Shown here piece by piece: positions 57,490-64,000 of a stretch of 64,000 nucleotides of DNA. The position numbers were made by a program, and so were the translations under genes. The notes below the pieces were generated by a model. The model was not told the origin of the DNA and did not search any database. It saw nothing but the letters and a program-made list of their open reading frames with translations. The first letter of the stretch is position 1. Each line of letters begins with the position of its first letter. Source of the DNA: Curtobacterium sp. PhB115 (lineage in GTDB: Bacteria; Actinomycetota; Actinomycetes; Actinomycetales; Microbacteriaceae); assembly GCF_003752025.1 (NCBI RefSeq), contig NZ_RJKR01000005.1, positions 372,001 through 436,000 of the forward strand, written 5' to 3'.

Positions 57490-58608
57490 CTACGCCGTGC
57501 CGAGTCGACGACTGCTGGCCAGTCGCTGGGCCGCCGCGGCGATGCGCTCGTCGGTGGCCGTGAGGGCCACGCGGACGTGTTCGCCCCCGGCAGCGCCGTA
57601 GAACGTGCCCGGTGCGACGAGGATGCCCCGGTCGGCCAGCCAGGACACCGTGTCGAGTGCGGGCTCGCCGCGGGTGGCCCAGAGGTACAGGCCTGCCTCG
57701 CTGTGGTCGACCCGGAACCCGGCGTCGACGAGTGCCCGTCGGAGCATGTTCCGGCGGGCGCGGTACCGGGCCTTCTGCTGCTGCACGTGGGTGTCGTCCT
57801 GCAGCGCCGTGATCATCGCCTGCTGGACCGGCAGCGGCGGCATCAGGCCGGCGTGCTTCCGGACGGCGAGCACGTCGGCGAGGACGGCGGCGTCACCGGC
57901 GACGAAGGCCGCCCGGTACCCGGCGAGGTTCGACTGCTTCGAGAGCGAGTACACGCTGAGGACGCCGTCGAGGGAGTCACCGACCACACGCGGGTCGAGG
58001 ATCGTCGGCGTCGGGGTGGTCGCGTACTCGGGGTCCCACCCGAGCTCGGCGTAGCACTCGTCGCCGACGATCACGGCGCCGAGAGCACGGGCACGCGCGA
58101 CGGCGGCACGGAGCTCGTCGATCGACAGCACCCGGCCGTCCGGGTTGCCGGGTGAGTTCAGCCAGACGAGCTTCGTCGAGGCCGGCCACGCGGCGGGGTC
58201 GTCGGACGCCAGGGCATCCGCGCCGACCAGGGCGGCACCGAGCTCGTACGTCGGGTACGCCGCGGCCGGGAACACCACGGTGTCGCCCGTGCCGATGCCG
58301 AGCCAGAGCGCGAGCCCGGCGATGAACTCCTTCGAGCCGATCGTCGGGAGCGTGTTCGCCTCGGTCAGGGTCACCCCGTGGCGTCGCCCGTACCAGTCCG
58401 CGATCGCCTGACGCAGGGCGGGGGTGCCGGCGACCTGCGGGTAGGCGTGCGCCTCGGTCGCCTCGGCCAGGGCGGTCTTGACCACCTCGGGCGTGGGGTC
58501 GACGGGTGAGCCGACGCTGAGGTCGACGATGCCGCCCTCGTGTGCTGCGGCCCGCTGCTTGAACGGGACCAGCTGGTCCCAGGGGAAGTCGGGGAGGTCG
58601 AGCGCCAC
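57490..58608 (-). CDS. dapC: Succinyldiaminopimelate transaminase
   Basis: A 372-residue fold-type I aminotransferase of the actinobacterial DapC type. PLP lysine is Lys224 in VYSLSKQSNLAGYR; NSPGNPDG (151-158) and Asp183 in GDECYAELG complete the cofactor site. LDLPDFPWDQLVPF at the N-terminus is specific to this DapC branch. With dapD and dapE in the same window it completes the succinylase steps. GTG start 11 bases after the fdxA stop; the ribosome binding site is weak, so it depends on fdxA translation. fdxA-dapC order is conserved in mycobacteria as I recall. Confidence 0.93.
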   Translation of the reverse strand: MALDLPDFPWDQLVPFKQRAAAHEGGIVDLSVGSPVDPTPEVVKTALAEATEAHAYPQVAGTPALRQAIADWYGRRHGVTLTEANTLPTIGSKEFIAGLALWLGIGTGDTVVFPAAAYPTYELGAALVGADALASDDPAAWPASTKLVWLNSPGNPDGRVLSIDELRAAVARARALGAVIVGDECYAELGWDPEYATTPTPTILDPRVVGDSLDGVLSVYSLSKQSNLAGYRAAFVAGDAAVLADVLAVRKHAGLMPPLPVQQAMITALQDDTHVQQQKARYRARRNMLRRALVDAGFRVDHSEAGLYLWATRGEPALDTVSWLADRGILVAPGTFYGAAGGEHVRVALTATDERIAAAAQRLASSRRLGTA

Positions 58609-58619
58609 GTGTCGGCCGT

Positions 58620-58937
58620 TCAGCCGCGCGGGGGCTCGGCCATGACGACGGGGTGGTCCTTGTGGATCACACCGACCTTCGCGGCACCGCCGGGCGAACC
58701 GACTTCCTCGAAGAACTCGACGTTGGCCTTGTAGTAGTCGGCCCACTCGTCGGGCAGGTCGTCCTCGTAGTAGATCGCCTCGACCGGGCAGACCGGTTCA
58801 CACGCACCGCAGTCGACGCACTCGTCGGGGTGGATGTACAGCGACCGGTCACCTTCGTAGATGCAGTCGACCGGGCATTCGTCGATGCAGGCGCGGTCCT
58901 TGACGTCGACACAGGGCTGGGCGATCACGTAGGTCAC
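58620..58937 (-). CDS. fdxA: 7Fe ferredoxin
   Basis: A 105-residue FdxA-type ferredoxin that binds one [3Fe-4S] and one [4Fe-4S] cluster. Cysteines are at 9, 17, 21, 25 and 40, 43, 46, 50, in PCVDVKDRACIDECPVDC and ECVDCGACEPVCP; the C9-x7-C17 spacing marks the three-iron site. The C-terminal half (YYKANVEFFEEVG) is the usual extension. GAAGGGAG lies about ten bases before the GTG. Electron donor to redox enzymes such as P450s; partner unknown. Confidence 0.95.
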   Translation of the reverse strand: MTYVIAQPCVDVKDRACIDECPVDCIYEGDRSLYIHPDECVDCGACEPVCPVEAIYYEDDLPDEWADYYKANVEFFEEVGSPGGAAKVGVIHKDHPVVMAEPPRG

Positions 58938-58969
58938 GGTTCGGGTGCTCCCTTCGACGAGCGGGTTCG

Positions 58970-58975
58970 AGTCTA
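58970..58975 (-). promoter_or_regulatory. -10 hexamer of the fdxA-dapC operon
   Basis: TAGACT on the minus strand, overlapping the end of the upstream PIG-L gene; leader of about 26 bases. Confidence 0.55.
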
Positions 58976-60157
58976 CTCGCGGCCGGGGGCGGTCCGGGAC
59001 CGCAGCCCCGACAGGTCCGGCCACGCCAGCACGAGCGCGGCGATCACGGCGGGGGCGAACGTCCAGACGTACCCGGCGGCGTTCGCGAGCACGAGCGGGG
59101 AACTCTGGCCGCCGACGGACACGAGCACCTGGGTGGCGACGATGACGCCGATGCCGATCGCCGCGACCATCGCCCGCGAACGGTAGACGAGCCGGACCCC
59201 GACCGTCAGCCCGAGCACGATCAGGGTGGTCAGCACCATGCCGACCGGGAACGAGCCGAGCGTCTGCTGGTGCGTCACGGTGCCGAGGCCGCCCGCGACG
59301 AGACCGAGCAGGAGCGCCACCACCACGGCGGTCGCCTTGCCCTGCCCGGACATCTCGGCGTAGGTCTGCGGGGCCGGGGCCTGCGGTTCGGTGCCGTGGC
59401 GGAACGCCTCGACGGACGGTGCGTGCTGCCGGACACCGTGCGGCATCACCCACGACAACGCCGTCGGGTCCGCCGGGTCGACGGGGTCGACGGCGACCTG
59501 CGAGCGGTACTGCTCGACGGCGGCGCGGACCTTCGCCCGCACGGGCAGGACGTCGACCGTGACGTCCGCCGCGCCGGACTCCGGGTCGACGATCATCGAG
59601 AAGGCGACGTCCTCGGCCTTGGCGGCGTACTGGGCCGCGTGGTGGACGCGGACGTGGTCCGGGTGGCCGTACCCGCCGTCGTCGGCGTAGCTCACGACGG
59701 CGTCGGCGCCGGTCGAGCGGATCGCGGCGCGGATGTCGTCGACGACCTCGCCGAGGTCCGCGGCGGTGAGCGAGTCGGCCGGGGCGTCCTCGGCCGCGAC
59801 CGCGCGTCCGTCGTCTCCCCAGCGCATGCCGGAGTCGACGTAGCGACGTTCGGGCAGGTCGGTCGGACGGGCGCCGCGGCCGCCGAGCCAGAGGTGCGCG
59901 GGACCGCCGAGGGCAGCGAGCGCCGCGGCGATCTCGGTCTCCCGGTGGCGCGCGACCCGGGGGCCGTCGCCGGCGAGCGGGGCGAGCTGCTCGGTGAGCA
60001 TCTCCCCGCGCTCACCGCGGGTCGCCGTGAGCACGGTCACCTCGGCACCGAGCTCCAGGAGGGTGGCGATCGTGCCACCGGACGACAGCGTCTCGTCGTC
60101 GGGGTGGGCGTGCACGAACAGGACGCGCTCGGCGCGGGTGACGGGGGCCTTCGACAT
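58973..60157 (-). CDS. mshB: MshB-like PIG-L deacetylase fused to a four-helix membrane domain
   Basis: A 394-residue two-part protein. Residues about 1-265 are a PIG-L/LmbE zinc deacetylase: VHAHPDDE (15-22, with His18 and Asp21 as ligands) and GHPDHVRVHH (near 165, third ligand). This fits MshB, which deacetylates GlcNAc-inositol in mycothiol synthesis. Residues about 275-385 hold four membrane helices (TAVVVALLLGLVAGGLG; VGMVLTTLIVLGLTVGVRL; MVAAIGIGVIVATQVLVSV; NAAGYVWTFAPAVIAALVLAW). The catalytic part is thus tied to the membrane. In M. tuberculosis a small membrane gene (Rv1171) follows mshB, so this may be their fusion (inference). ATG 8 bases after TACCCT. Confidence 0.83.
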   Translation of the reverse strand: MSKAPVTRAERVLFVHAHPDDETLSSGGTIATLLELGAEVTVLTATRGERGEMLTEQLAPLAGDGPRVARHRETEIAAALAALGGPAHLWLGGRGARPTDLPERRYVDSGMRWGDDGRAVAAEDAPADSLTAADLGEVVDDIRAAIRSTGADAVVSYADDGGYGHPDHVRVHHAAQYAAKAEDVAFSMIVDPESGAADVTVDVLPVRAKVRAAVEQYRSQVAVDPVDPADPTALSWVMPHGVRQHAPSVEAFRHGTEPQAPAPQTYAEMSGQGKATAVVVALLLGLVAGGLGTVTHQQTLGSFPVGMVLTTLIVLGLTVGVRLVYRSRAMVAAIGIGVIVATQVLVSVGGQSSPLVLANAAGYVWTFAPAVIAALVLAWPDLSGLRSRTAPGRE

Positions 60158-60176
60158 CGCCCCCAAGGGTACGGGA

Positions 60177-60719
60177 CTAGCGGGTCGTGACGATGTACGT
60201 CGCGGTGACGCCGTCATCGCCGTCCGAGAAGGTGAGCACCACGCGGTACCCGTCGCTCCGGAACATGCCGAACGCACTCGACGTGTCGGCACGCTTCGCG
60301 GACTCGGTGTACCCGGCGTCGGTGAGCTGCTGCGCCGCCGTCGCGAAGTCGTCGACGGAACCCGCCCGGACCTGCACGACCCACCCGGAGCCGTTCGGCC
60401 CCGCTCCCCCGCCGAGCACCGTGCCGTCGACGAGCGGGACGTCCGACGACGGGAACCCGTCGGGCGCCTTGCCGTCCGAGGTCACGTTCGAACCCTTGAG
60501 CGCCGTGTCGAGCGCGCCGTCGATGCCGCCGGCGACCGAGGACATGCCGTCCTGGATCGCCTTGCCGTCGATGCCGGCGACTCCGTCGGCGACGTTCGAC
60601 GCGACGGAGGATCCGAGGTCGGTGGCCTGCTGGACGGCGTCGGTCGAGCAGCCGGTCAGTCCGGCCAGGGCGATGCCGGCGGCGACGGCGGCGATCAGCG
60701 GGGTACGGAGGGAACGCAT
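60177..60719 (-). CDS. Putative lipoprotein
   Basis: A 180-residue exported protein. The signal sequence (basic MRSLR, then hydrophobic 7-20) ends in the lipobox LTGC with Cys24, so it is probably lipid-anchored. Residues 25-75 are Ala/Gly/Ser-rich and may form a helix; the end half (from about 100) alternates strands and helices (GWVVQVRAGSVDDFATAAQQL and GYRVVLTFSDGD). I do not recognise the family. The ATG lies 6 bases after TACGGT (leaderless). Confidence 0.78.
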   Translation of the reverse strand: MRSLRTPLIAAVAAGIALAGLTGCSTDAVQQATDLGSSVASNVADGVAGIDGKAIQDGMSSVAGGIDGALDTALKGSNVTSDGKAPDGFPSSDVPLVDGTVLGGGAGPNGSGWVVQVRAGSVDDFATAAQQLTDAGYTESAKRADTSSAFGMFRSDGYRVVLTFSDGDDGVTATYIVTTR

Positions 60720-60725
60720 GTCGCG

Positions 60726-60731
60726 ACCGTA
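60726..60731 (-). promoter_or_regulatory. -10 hexamer of the lipoprotein gene (leaderless)
   Basis: TACGGT on the minus strand, 6 bases before the ATG at 60719. Confidence 0.6.
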
Positions 60732-60742
60732 ACGGGTGAGCC

Positions 60743-60822
60743 GGGAGGCCCGGGGCGAGTTGGCTGTGAACGTCCTGTCCCCGGGACCGTCACGCGCGCG
60801 GCGGGGCCGCCCCGCGCCTCCC
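60743..60822. terminator. Hairpin region downstream of the M20 amidohydrolase
   Basis: An inner GCGGGGC/GCCCCGC palindrome at 60801-60815 and an outer GGGAGGC (60743-60749) / GCCTCCC (60816-60822) pair. Distant variant of the GGAGGCCCGG family. Confidence 0.45.
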
Positions 60823-60853
60823 GTCCGCCCCGCAGGGCCGGCTCGGACGGACG

Positions 60854-62047
60854 TCAGGCGACGTACGCGCGCGTGGCGGCCACCAGCGCGTCGACCCCCA
60901 CCGGGATCGCGGTCTCGGCCTGCGGCGCGTAGAACGGCGAGTGGTTGCTCGGGATCTCCTCGCCGCGACGGAACAGCTCCGGGTCGGTGATGCCCGTGAA
61001 CCAGTACACGAGCGGCGCTCCCGATGCGGTGGCGAGCTGCCCGACGTCCTCGGACGCCATCGCCAGCCCGATCTCCAGGTCGCGTGCACCGGGGACCTCC
61101 GCACGGATGGCCTCGAGGACGACGGCGGCGGACGCGGGGTCGTTGACGGTCACCTCGGCGCCGGGCGACCGGACGATCGTCGGTTCGGGCAGACCGCCGG
61201 CATCGCTCTCGGCGCGGACGATCCGCTCGATCGAGGCGATGATCCGCGCGCGGGTCTCCTCGTTGCGGGCACGGGTCGAGATCTCGATGACGGCCTGGTC
61301 GGGGATGATGTTCGCCCGGCTGCCCGCGTGGAAGCTGCCGACGGTCACGACGCCGGCGTCGCTCGGCGAGACCTCGCGGGAGACGACGGTCTGCAGCCGA
61401 ACGACCGCCGACGCCGCGGTCACGATCGGGTCGAGGGAGGCCTGGGGCGCGGAACCGTGCGCACCACGGCCGTTGAAGGTCACGGTCAGACGGTCGCTCG
61501 ACGCCATCACCGGGCCGGTGCCGACCGCGACGATGCCCACGGGAGCCGGCGCGGAGTGCTGCCCGAGCACGACGTCGGGCTTCGGGAACCGGTTCACCAG
61601 GCCGTCCTCGACCATCGCGCGGGCGCCGGAGATCACTTCCTCGGCGGGCTGGAACACCGCGACGACGGTGCCTTGCCAGTCCGCGGTGGTGGCGACGAGG
61701 CGCTCGAGGGTGCCGAGGAGCCAGGTGACGTGGATGTCGTGGCCGCAGGCGTGCATCGTCGGGACGTCGTTGCCGTCCTCGTCGGTGCCGCGGTGCTCGC
61801 TGGCGTACGGCAGGCCGGTGCGCTCCTGGACGGGCAGACCGTCCATGTCGGCACGGAGCCAGACCACCGGGCCCTCGCCGTTCGACAGGACACCGACGAC
61901 ACCGGTGCCACCGACGCCGGTGGTCACCTCGATGCCACCGATCTCCGCGAGCCGGTCGGCGACGATGCCGGCGGTGCGGTGCTCCTGGAAACCGAGCTCG
62001 GGGTGGGCGTGCAGGTCCTGGTACAGCGAGAGGAGGTCGAGAGTCAC
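60854..62047 (-). CDS. M20D amidohydrolase (N-acyl amino acid hydrolase-like)
   Basis: A 397-residue metallopeptidase of the M20D branch (amidohydrolase, IAA-amino acid hydrolase-like). Visible motifs: LHAHPELGFQEHRT, WLRADMDGLPVQE, MHACGHDIHVTWLLG with the Cys and His metal ligands, QPAEEVISGARAMVEDG, and NHSPFYAPQ near the end. It probably deacylates N-acyl amino acids; substrate unknown. I use the GTG at 62045-62047, which lies 7 bases after TACGGT; this starts the protein just before LYQDLHAHPELG as in relatives. Confidence 0.9.
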   Translation of the reverse strand: MTLDLLSLYQDLHAHPELGFQEHRTAGIVADRLAEIGGIEVTTGVGGTGVVGVLSNGEGPVVWLRADMDGLPVQERTGLPYASEHRGTDEDGNDVPTMHACGHDIHVTWLLGTLERLVATTADWQGTVVAVFQPAEEVISGARAMVEDGLVNRFPKPDVVLGQHSAPAPVGIVAVGTGPVMASSDRLTVTFNGRGAHGSAPQASLDPIVTAASAVVRLQTVVSREVSPSDAGVVTVGSFHAGSRANIIPDQAVIEISTRARNEETRARIIASIERIVRAESDAGGLPEPTIVRSPGAEVTVNDPASAAVVLEAIRAEVPGARDLEIGLAMASEDVGQLATASGAPLVYWFTGITDPELFRRGEEIPSNHSPFYAPQAETAIPVGVDALVAATRAYVA

Positions 62048-62054
62048 GGTGTCC

Positions 62055-62060
62055 ACCGTA
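62055..62060 (-). promoter_or_regulatory. -10 hexamer of the M20D gene (leaderless)
   Basis: TACGGT on the minus strand, 7 bases before the GTG at 62047. Confidence 0.6.
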
Positions 62061-62109
62061 ACCCCCGACCTCCTCAGGTCACGCGACGGATGTCGCGCCG
62101 GGTCGTCGC

Positions 62110-64000
62110 TTACGCGTCCTGACGCTTCAGGCGGGCGTACGAGCGCTGGCGAGCCTGCGCGTCGAGCTCGACCTTGCGGATGCGCACGGCGTCGGGGGTG
62201 ACCTCGACGCACTCGTCCTCGCGGGCGAACTCCAGGCACTCCTCCAGCGAGAGCTGGCGCGACGGCGTCATCGACTCGAAGGAGTCGGCGTTCGCCGAAC
62301 GCATGTTCGTGAGCTTCTTCTCCTTGGTGATGTTCACGTCCATGTCGTCGGCGCGCGAGTTCTCACCGATGACCATGCCCTCGTAGACCTCTTCGGTGGG
62401 GTTGACGAAGAACGTCATCCGCTCCTGGAGGTTCGTGATGGCGAACGGCGTGACGACACCCGAGCGGTCGGAGACGATCGAGCCGTTGATGCGGGTCTGG
62501 ATCGGGCCGGCCCACTCGTCGTAGCCGTGCGAGATCGCGTTGGCGATGCCGGTGCCGCGGGTCTCGGTCAGGAACGACGTGCGGAAGCCGATCAGGCCGC
62601 GCGACGGGACGATGAACTCCATGCGCACCCAGCCGGTGCCGTGGTTCGTCATGTTCTCCATGCGGCCCTTGCGAGCGGCCATGAGCTGCGTGATCGCGCC
62701 GAGGTACTCCTCCGGCGTGTCGATCGTCATGTGCTCGTACGGCTCCAGCAGCTTGCCGTTGTCGTCACGCTTCGTGACCACCTGCGGCTTGCCGACGGTG
62801 AGCTCGAAGCCCTCACGACGCATCTGCTCGACCAGGATGGCGAGCGCGAGCTCACCACGGCCCTGGACCTCCCAGGCATCGGGGCGACCGATGTCGAGGA
62901 CCTTGAGCGAGACGTTGCCGATGAGCTCGCGGTCGAGGCGCTCCTTGACCATGCGGGCGGTGAGCTTGTGGCCCTTGACCTTGCCGACGAGCGGGCTGGT
63001 GTTCGTGCCGATCGTCATCGAGATCGCCGGGTCGTCGACCGTGATGGTCGGCAGCGGGCGGACGTCCTCGGGGTCGGTCAGCGTCTCACCGATGGTGATC
63101 GTGTCGAAGCCGGCGACGGCGACGATGTCACCGGGGCCAGCCGACTCGGCCGGGTAGCGCTCGAGGGCCTTCGTGATGAGGAGCTCGGTGATGCGGGCGT
63201 TCGCGACGGTGCCGTCGTGCTTGACCCACGCGACCGTCTGGCCCTTCTTCATGGTGCCGTGGAAGATGCGGAGCAGCGCGAGGCGGCCGAGGAACGGCGA
63301 CGCGTCGAGGTTGGTGACGTGGGCCTGCAGCGGGTGCTGGTCGTCGTACTTCGGCGCGGGGACGTGCTGGAGGATCGCTTCGAACAGCGGCTCGAGGTCG
63401 TCGTTGTCGGGCAGCGAGCCGTCGGCCGGCTTGTTGCGCGACGCGGCACCGGCACGACCCGAGGCGTAGACCACGGGCACGTCGAGGATGGCGTCGAGGT
63501 CGAGGTCGTCGACCTCGTCCGACAGGTCGGACGCGAGGCCGAGGAGCAGGTCCTGGGACTCGGAGACGACCTCGTCGATGCGGGAGTCGGGGCGGTCCGT
63601 CTTGTTGACGAGCAGGATCACCGGGAGCTTCGCGGCGAGGGCCTTGCGGAGCACGAAGCGGGTCTGGGGCAGCGGGCCCTCGGACGCGTCGACCAGGAGC
63701 ACGACGCCGTCGACCATGGACAGGCCGCGCTCGACCTCGCCACCGAAGTCGGCGTGACCCGGGGTGTCGATCACGTTGATGGTGATGGGGCCGTCCGAGC
63801 CGAACTCGGTCGCGTGCTTCCCGTTGTAGAGCACCGACGTGTTCTTCGCGAGGATCGTGATGCCCTTCTCGCGCTCGAGGTCGTTCGAGTCCATCATGCG
63901 GTCTTCGCCCTCGAAGTGGGCGTCGAACGAGTTGGTCTGCGTGAGCATCGCGTCGACGAGGGTGGTCTTGCCGTGGTCGACGTGTGCCACGATGGCGACG
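62110..64000 (-). CDS. typA: Ribosome-associated GTPase TypA/BipA, N-terminal end cut by the window
   Basis: About 630 residues are visible; only the first few codons lie beyond the right edge. G motifs: G1 AHVDHGKTT, switch I EREKGITILAKNTS, G3 DTPGHADFGGEV, G4 NKTDRPD, then a BipA-type body with GELALAILVEQMRREGFEL and the C-terminal region IVPSRGLIGFRTSFLTETRG. TypA is a translational GTPase of the EF-G family that binds the 70S ribosome and helps assembly and growth under stress and cold. It ends 62 bases before the M20D start. Confidence 0.96.
   Translation of the reverse strand, partial: VAIVAHVDHGKTTLVDAMLTQTNSFDAHFEGEDRMMDSNDLEREKGITILAKNTSVLYNGKHATEFGSDGPITINVIDTPGHADFGGEVERGLSMVDGVVLLVDASEGPLPQTRFVLRKALAAKLPVILLVNKTDRPDSRIDEVVSESQDLLLGLASDLSDEVDDLDLDAILDVPVVYASGRAGAASRNKPADGSLPDNDDLEPLFEAILQHVPAPKYDDQHPLQAHVTNLDASPFLGRLALLRIFHGTMKKGQTVAWVKHDGTVANARITELLITKALERYPAESAGPGDIVAVAGFDTITIGETLTDPEDVRPLPTITVDDPAISMTIGTNTSPLVGKVKGHKLTARMVKERLDRELIGNVSLKVLDIGRPDAWEVQGRGELALAILVEQMRREGFELTVGKPQVVTKRDDNGKLLEPYEHMTIDTPEEYLGAITQLMAARKGRMENMTNHGTGWVRMEFIVPSRGLIGFRTSFLTETRGTGIANAISHGYDEWAGPIQTRINGSIVSDRSGVVTPFAITNLQERMTFFVNPTEEVYEGMVIGENSRADDMDVNITKEKKLTNMRSANADSFESMTPSRQLSLEECLEFAREDECVEVTPDAVRIRKVELDAQARQRSYARLKRQDA

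Overview
The window is chromosomal DNA of a high-GC actinobacterium. Gene content (DUF3039, DUF3107, DUF3117, UPF0182, AdnAB-type helicase-nucleases, a mycothiol-type deacetylase, a single TatB) and a heavy use of leaderless promoters fit the Microbacteriaceae, and a Curtobacterium-like organism is my best guess. That genus call is an inference from style, not a search. There are no rRNA genes, transposases, phage genes or CRISPR arrays; one tRNA (initiator tRNA-fMet) is present.

Layout. 1-2979: rdgB (cut by the left edge), rph and murI on the minus strand, overlapping head to tail, facing pncB. 3187-6326: a DUF3039 protein and a two-gene ABC transporter whose ATPase carries a 178-residue disordered, repeat-built N-terminus. 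6625-13580: a cell-surface polymer cluster made of two facing groups. The plus-strand group has a LicC-like nucleotidyltransferase, an ABC exporter permease and ATPase, and a 100-aa unknown. The minus-strand group has two GT2 glycosyltransferases, a CDP-alcohol phosphotransferase and a TagF-like glycerophosphotransferase. 13764-18191: a membrane-anchored HtrA protease, a PLP aminotransferase and a nitrilase-family amidase. 18595-39094: initiator tRNA, then UPF0182, a YlbL-type protease, a DUF2342 metalloprotease-like protein, an orphan TOMM-type E1-like protein, UvrD2-like helicase, NudC, a phosphotransferase-like protein, AdnB, AdnA, DUF3107, a small membrane protein, a MiaE-like ferritin-fold protein and a DEAD-box helicase. 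This order matches, as I remember it, Mycobacterium tuberculosis Rv3193c-Rv3211. 39284-43260: PHP phosphoesterase, aminopeptidase P, a GNAT acetyltransferase and a YflT-type stress protein. 43367-64000: MgtE-N/CBS protein, DUF1003, Mrp, a methyltransferase, tatB, an O-methyltransferase, a PIN/HTH toxin-antitoxin pair, an AAA ATPase, DUF3117, an AI-2E-type permease, a PIG-V-like mannosyltransferase, dapE and dapD, citrate synthase, dapC, ferredoxin, an MshB-like deacetylase fused to a membrane domain, a lipoprotein, an M20 amidohydrolase and typA (cut by the right edge). This block resembles Rv1232c-Rv1165, but without sigE and rseA beside tatB.

How the parts work together. dapD, dapE and dapC supply the succinylase route to diaminopimelate and lysine, and murI supplies D-glutamate for the same peptidoglycan. 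The 6.6-13.6 kb cluster probably builds and exports a phosphodiester-linked wall polymer. AdnAB, the UvrD2-like helicase and NudC form a DNA-repair and NAD-turnover neighbourhood.

The most notable non-coding signals follow. (1) At least 23 genes have a TANNNT hexamer followed by exactly 6 or 7 bases and then the start codon, the signature of leaderless mRNAs. (2) A family of GGAGGCCCGG...CCGGGCCTCC hairpins lies after 3' ends, including a perfect 40-bp palindrome. (3) A four-copy, 104-bp-period hairpin array lies downstream of citrate synthase, with loops that differ in sequence but still pair. (4) Short tandem repeats occupy many of the spaces between convergent genes.
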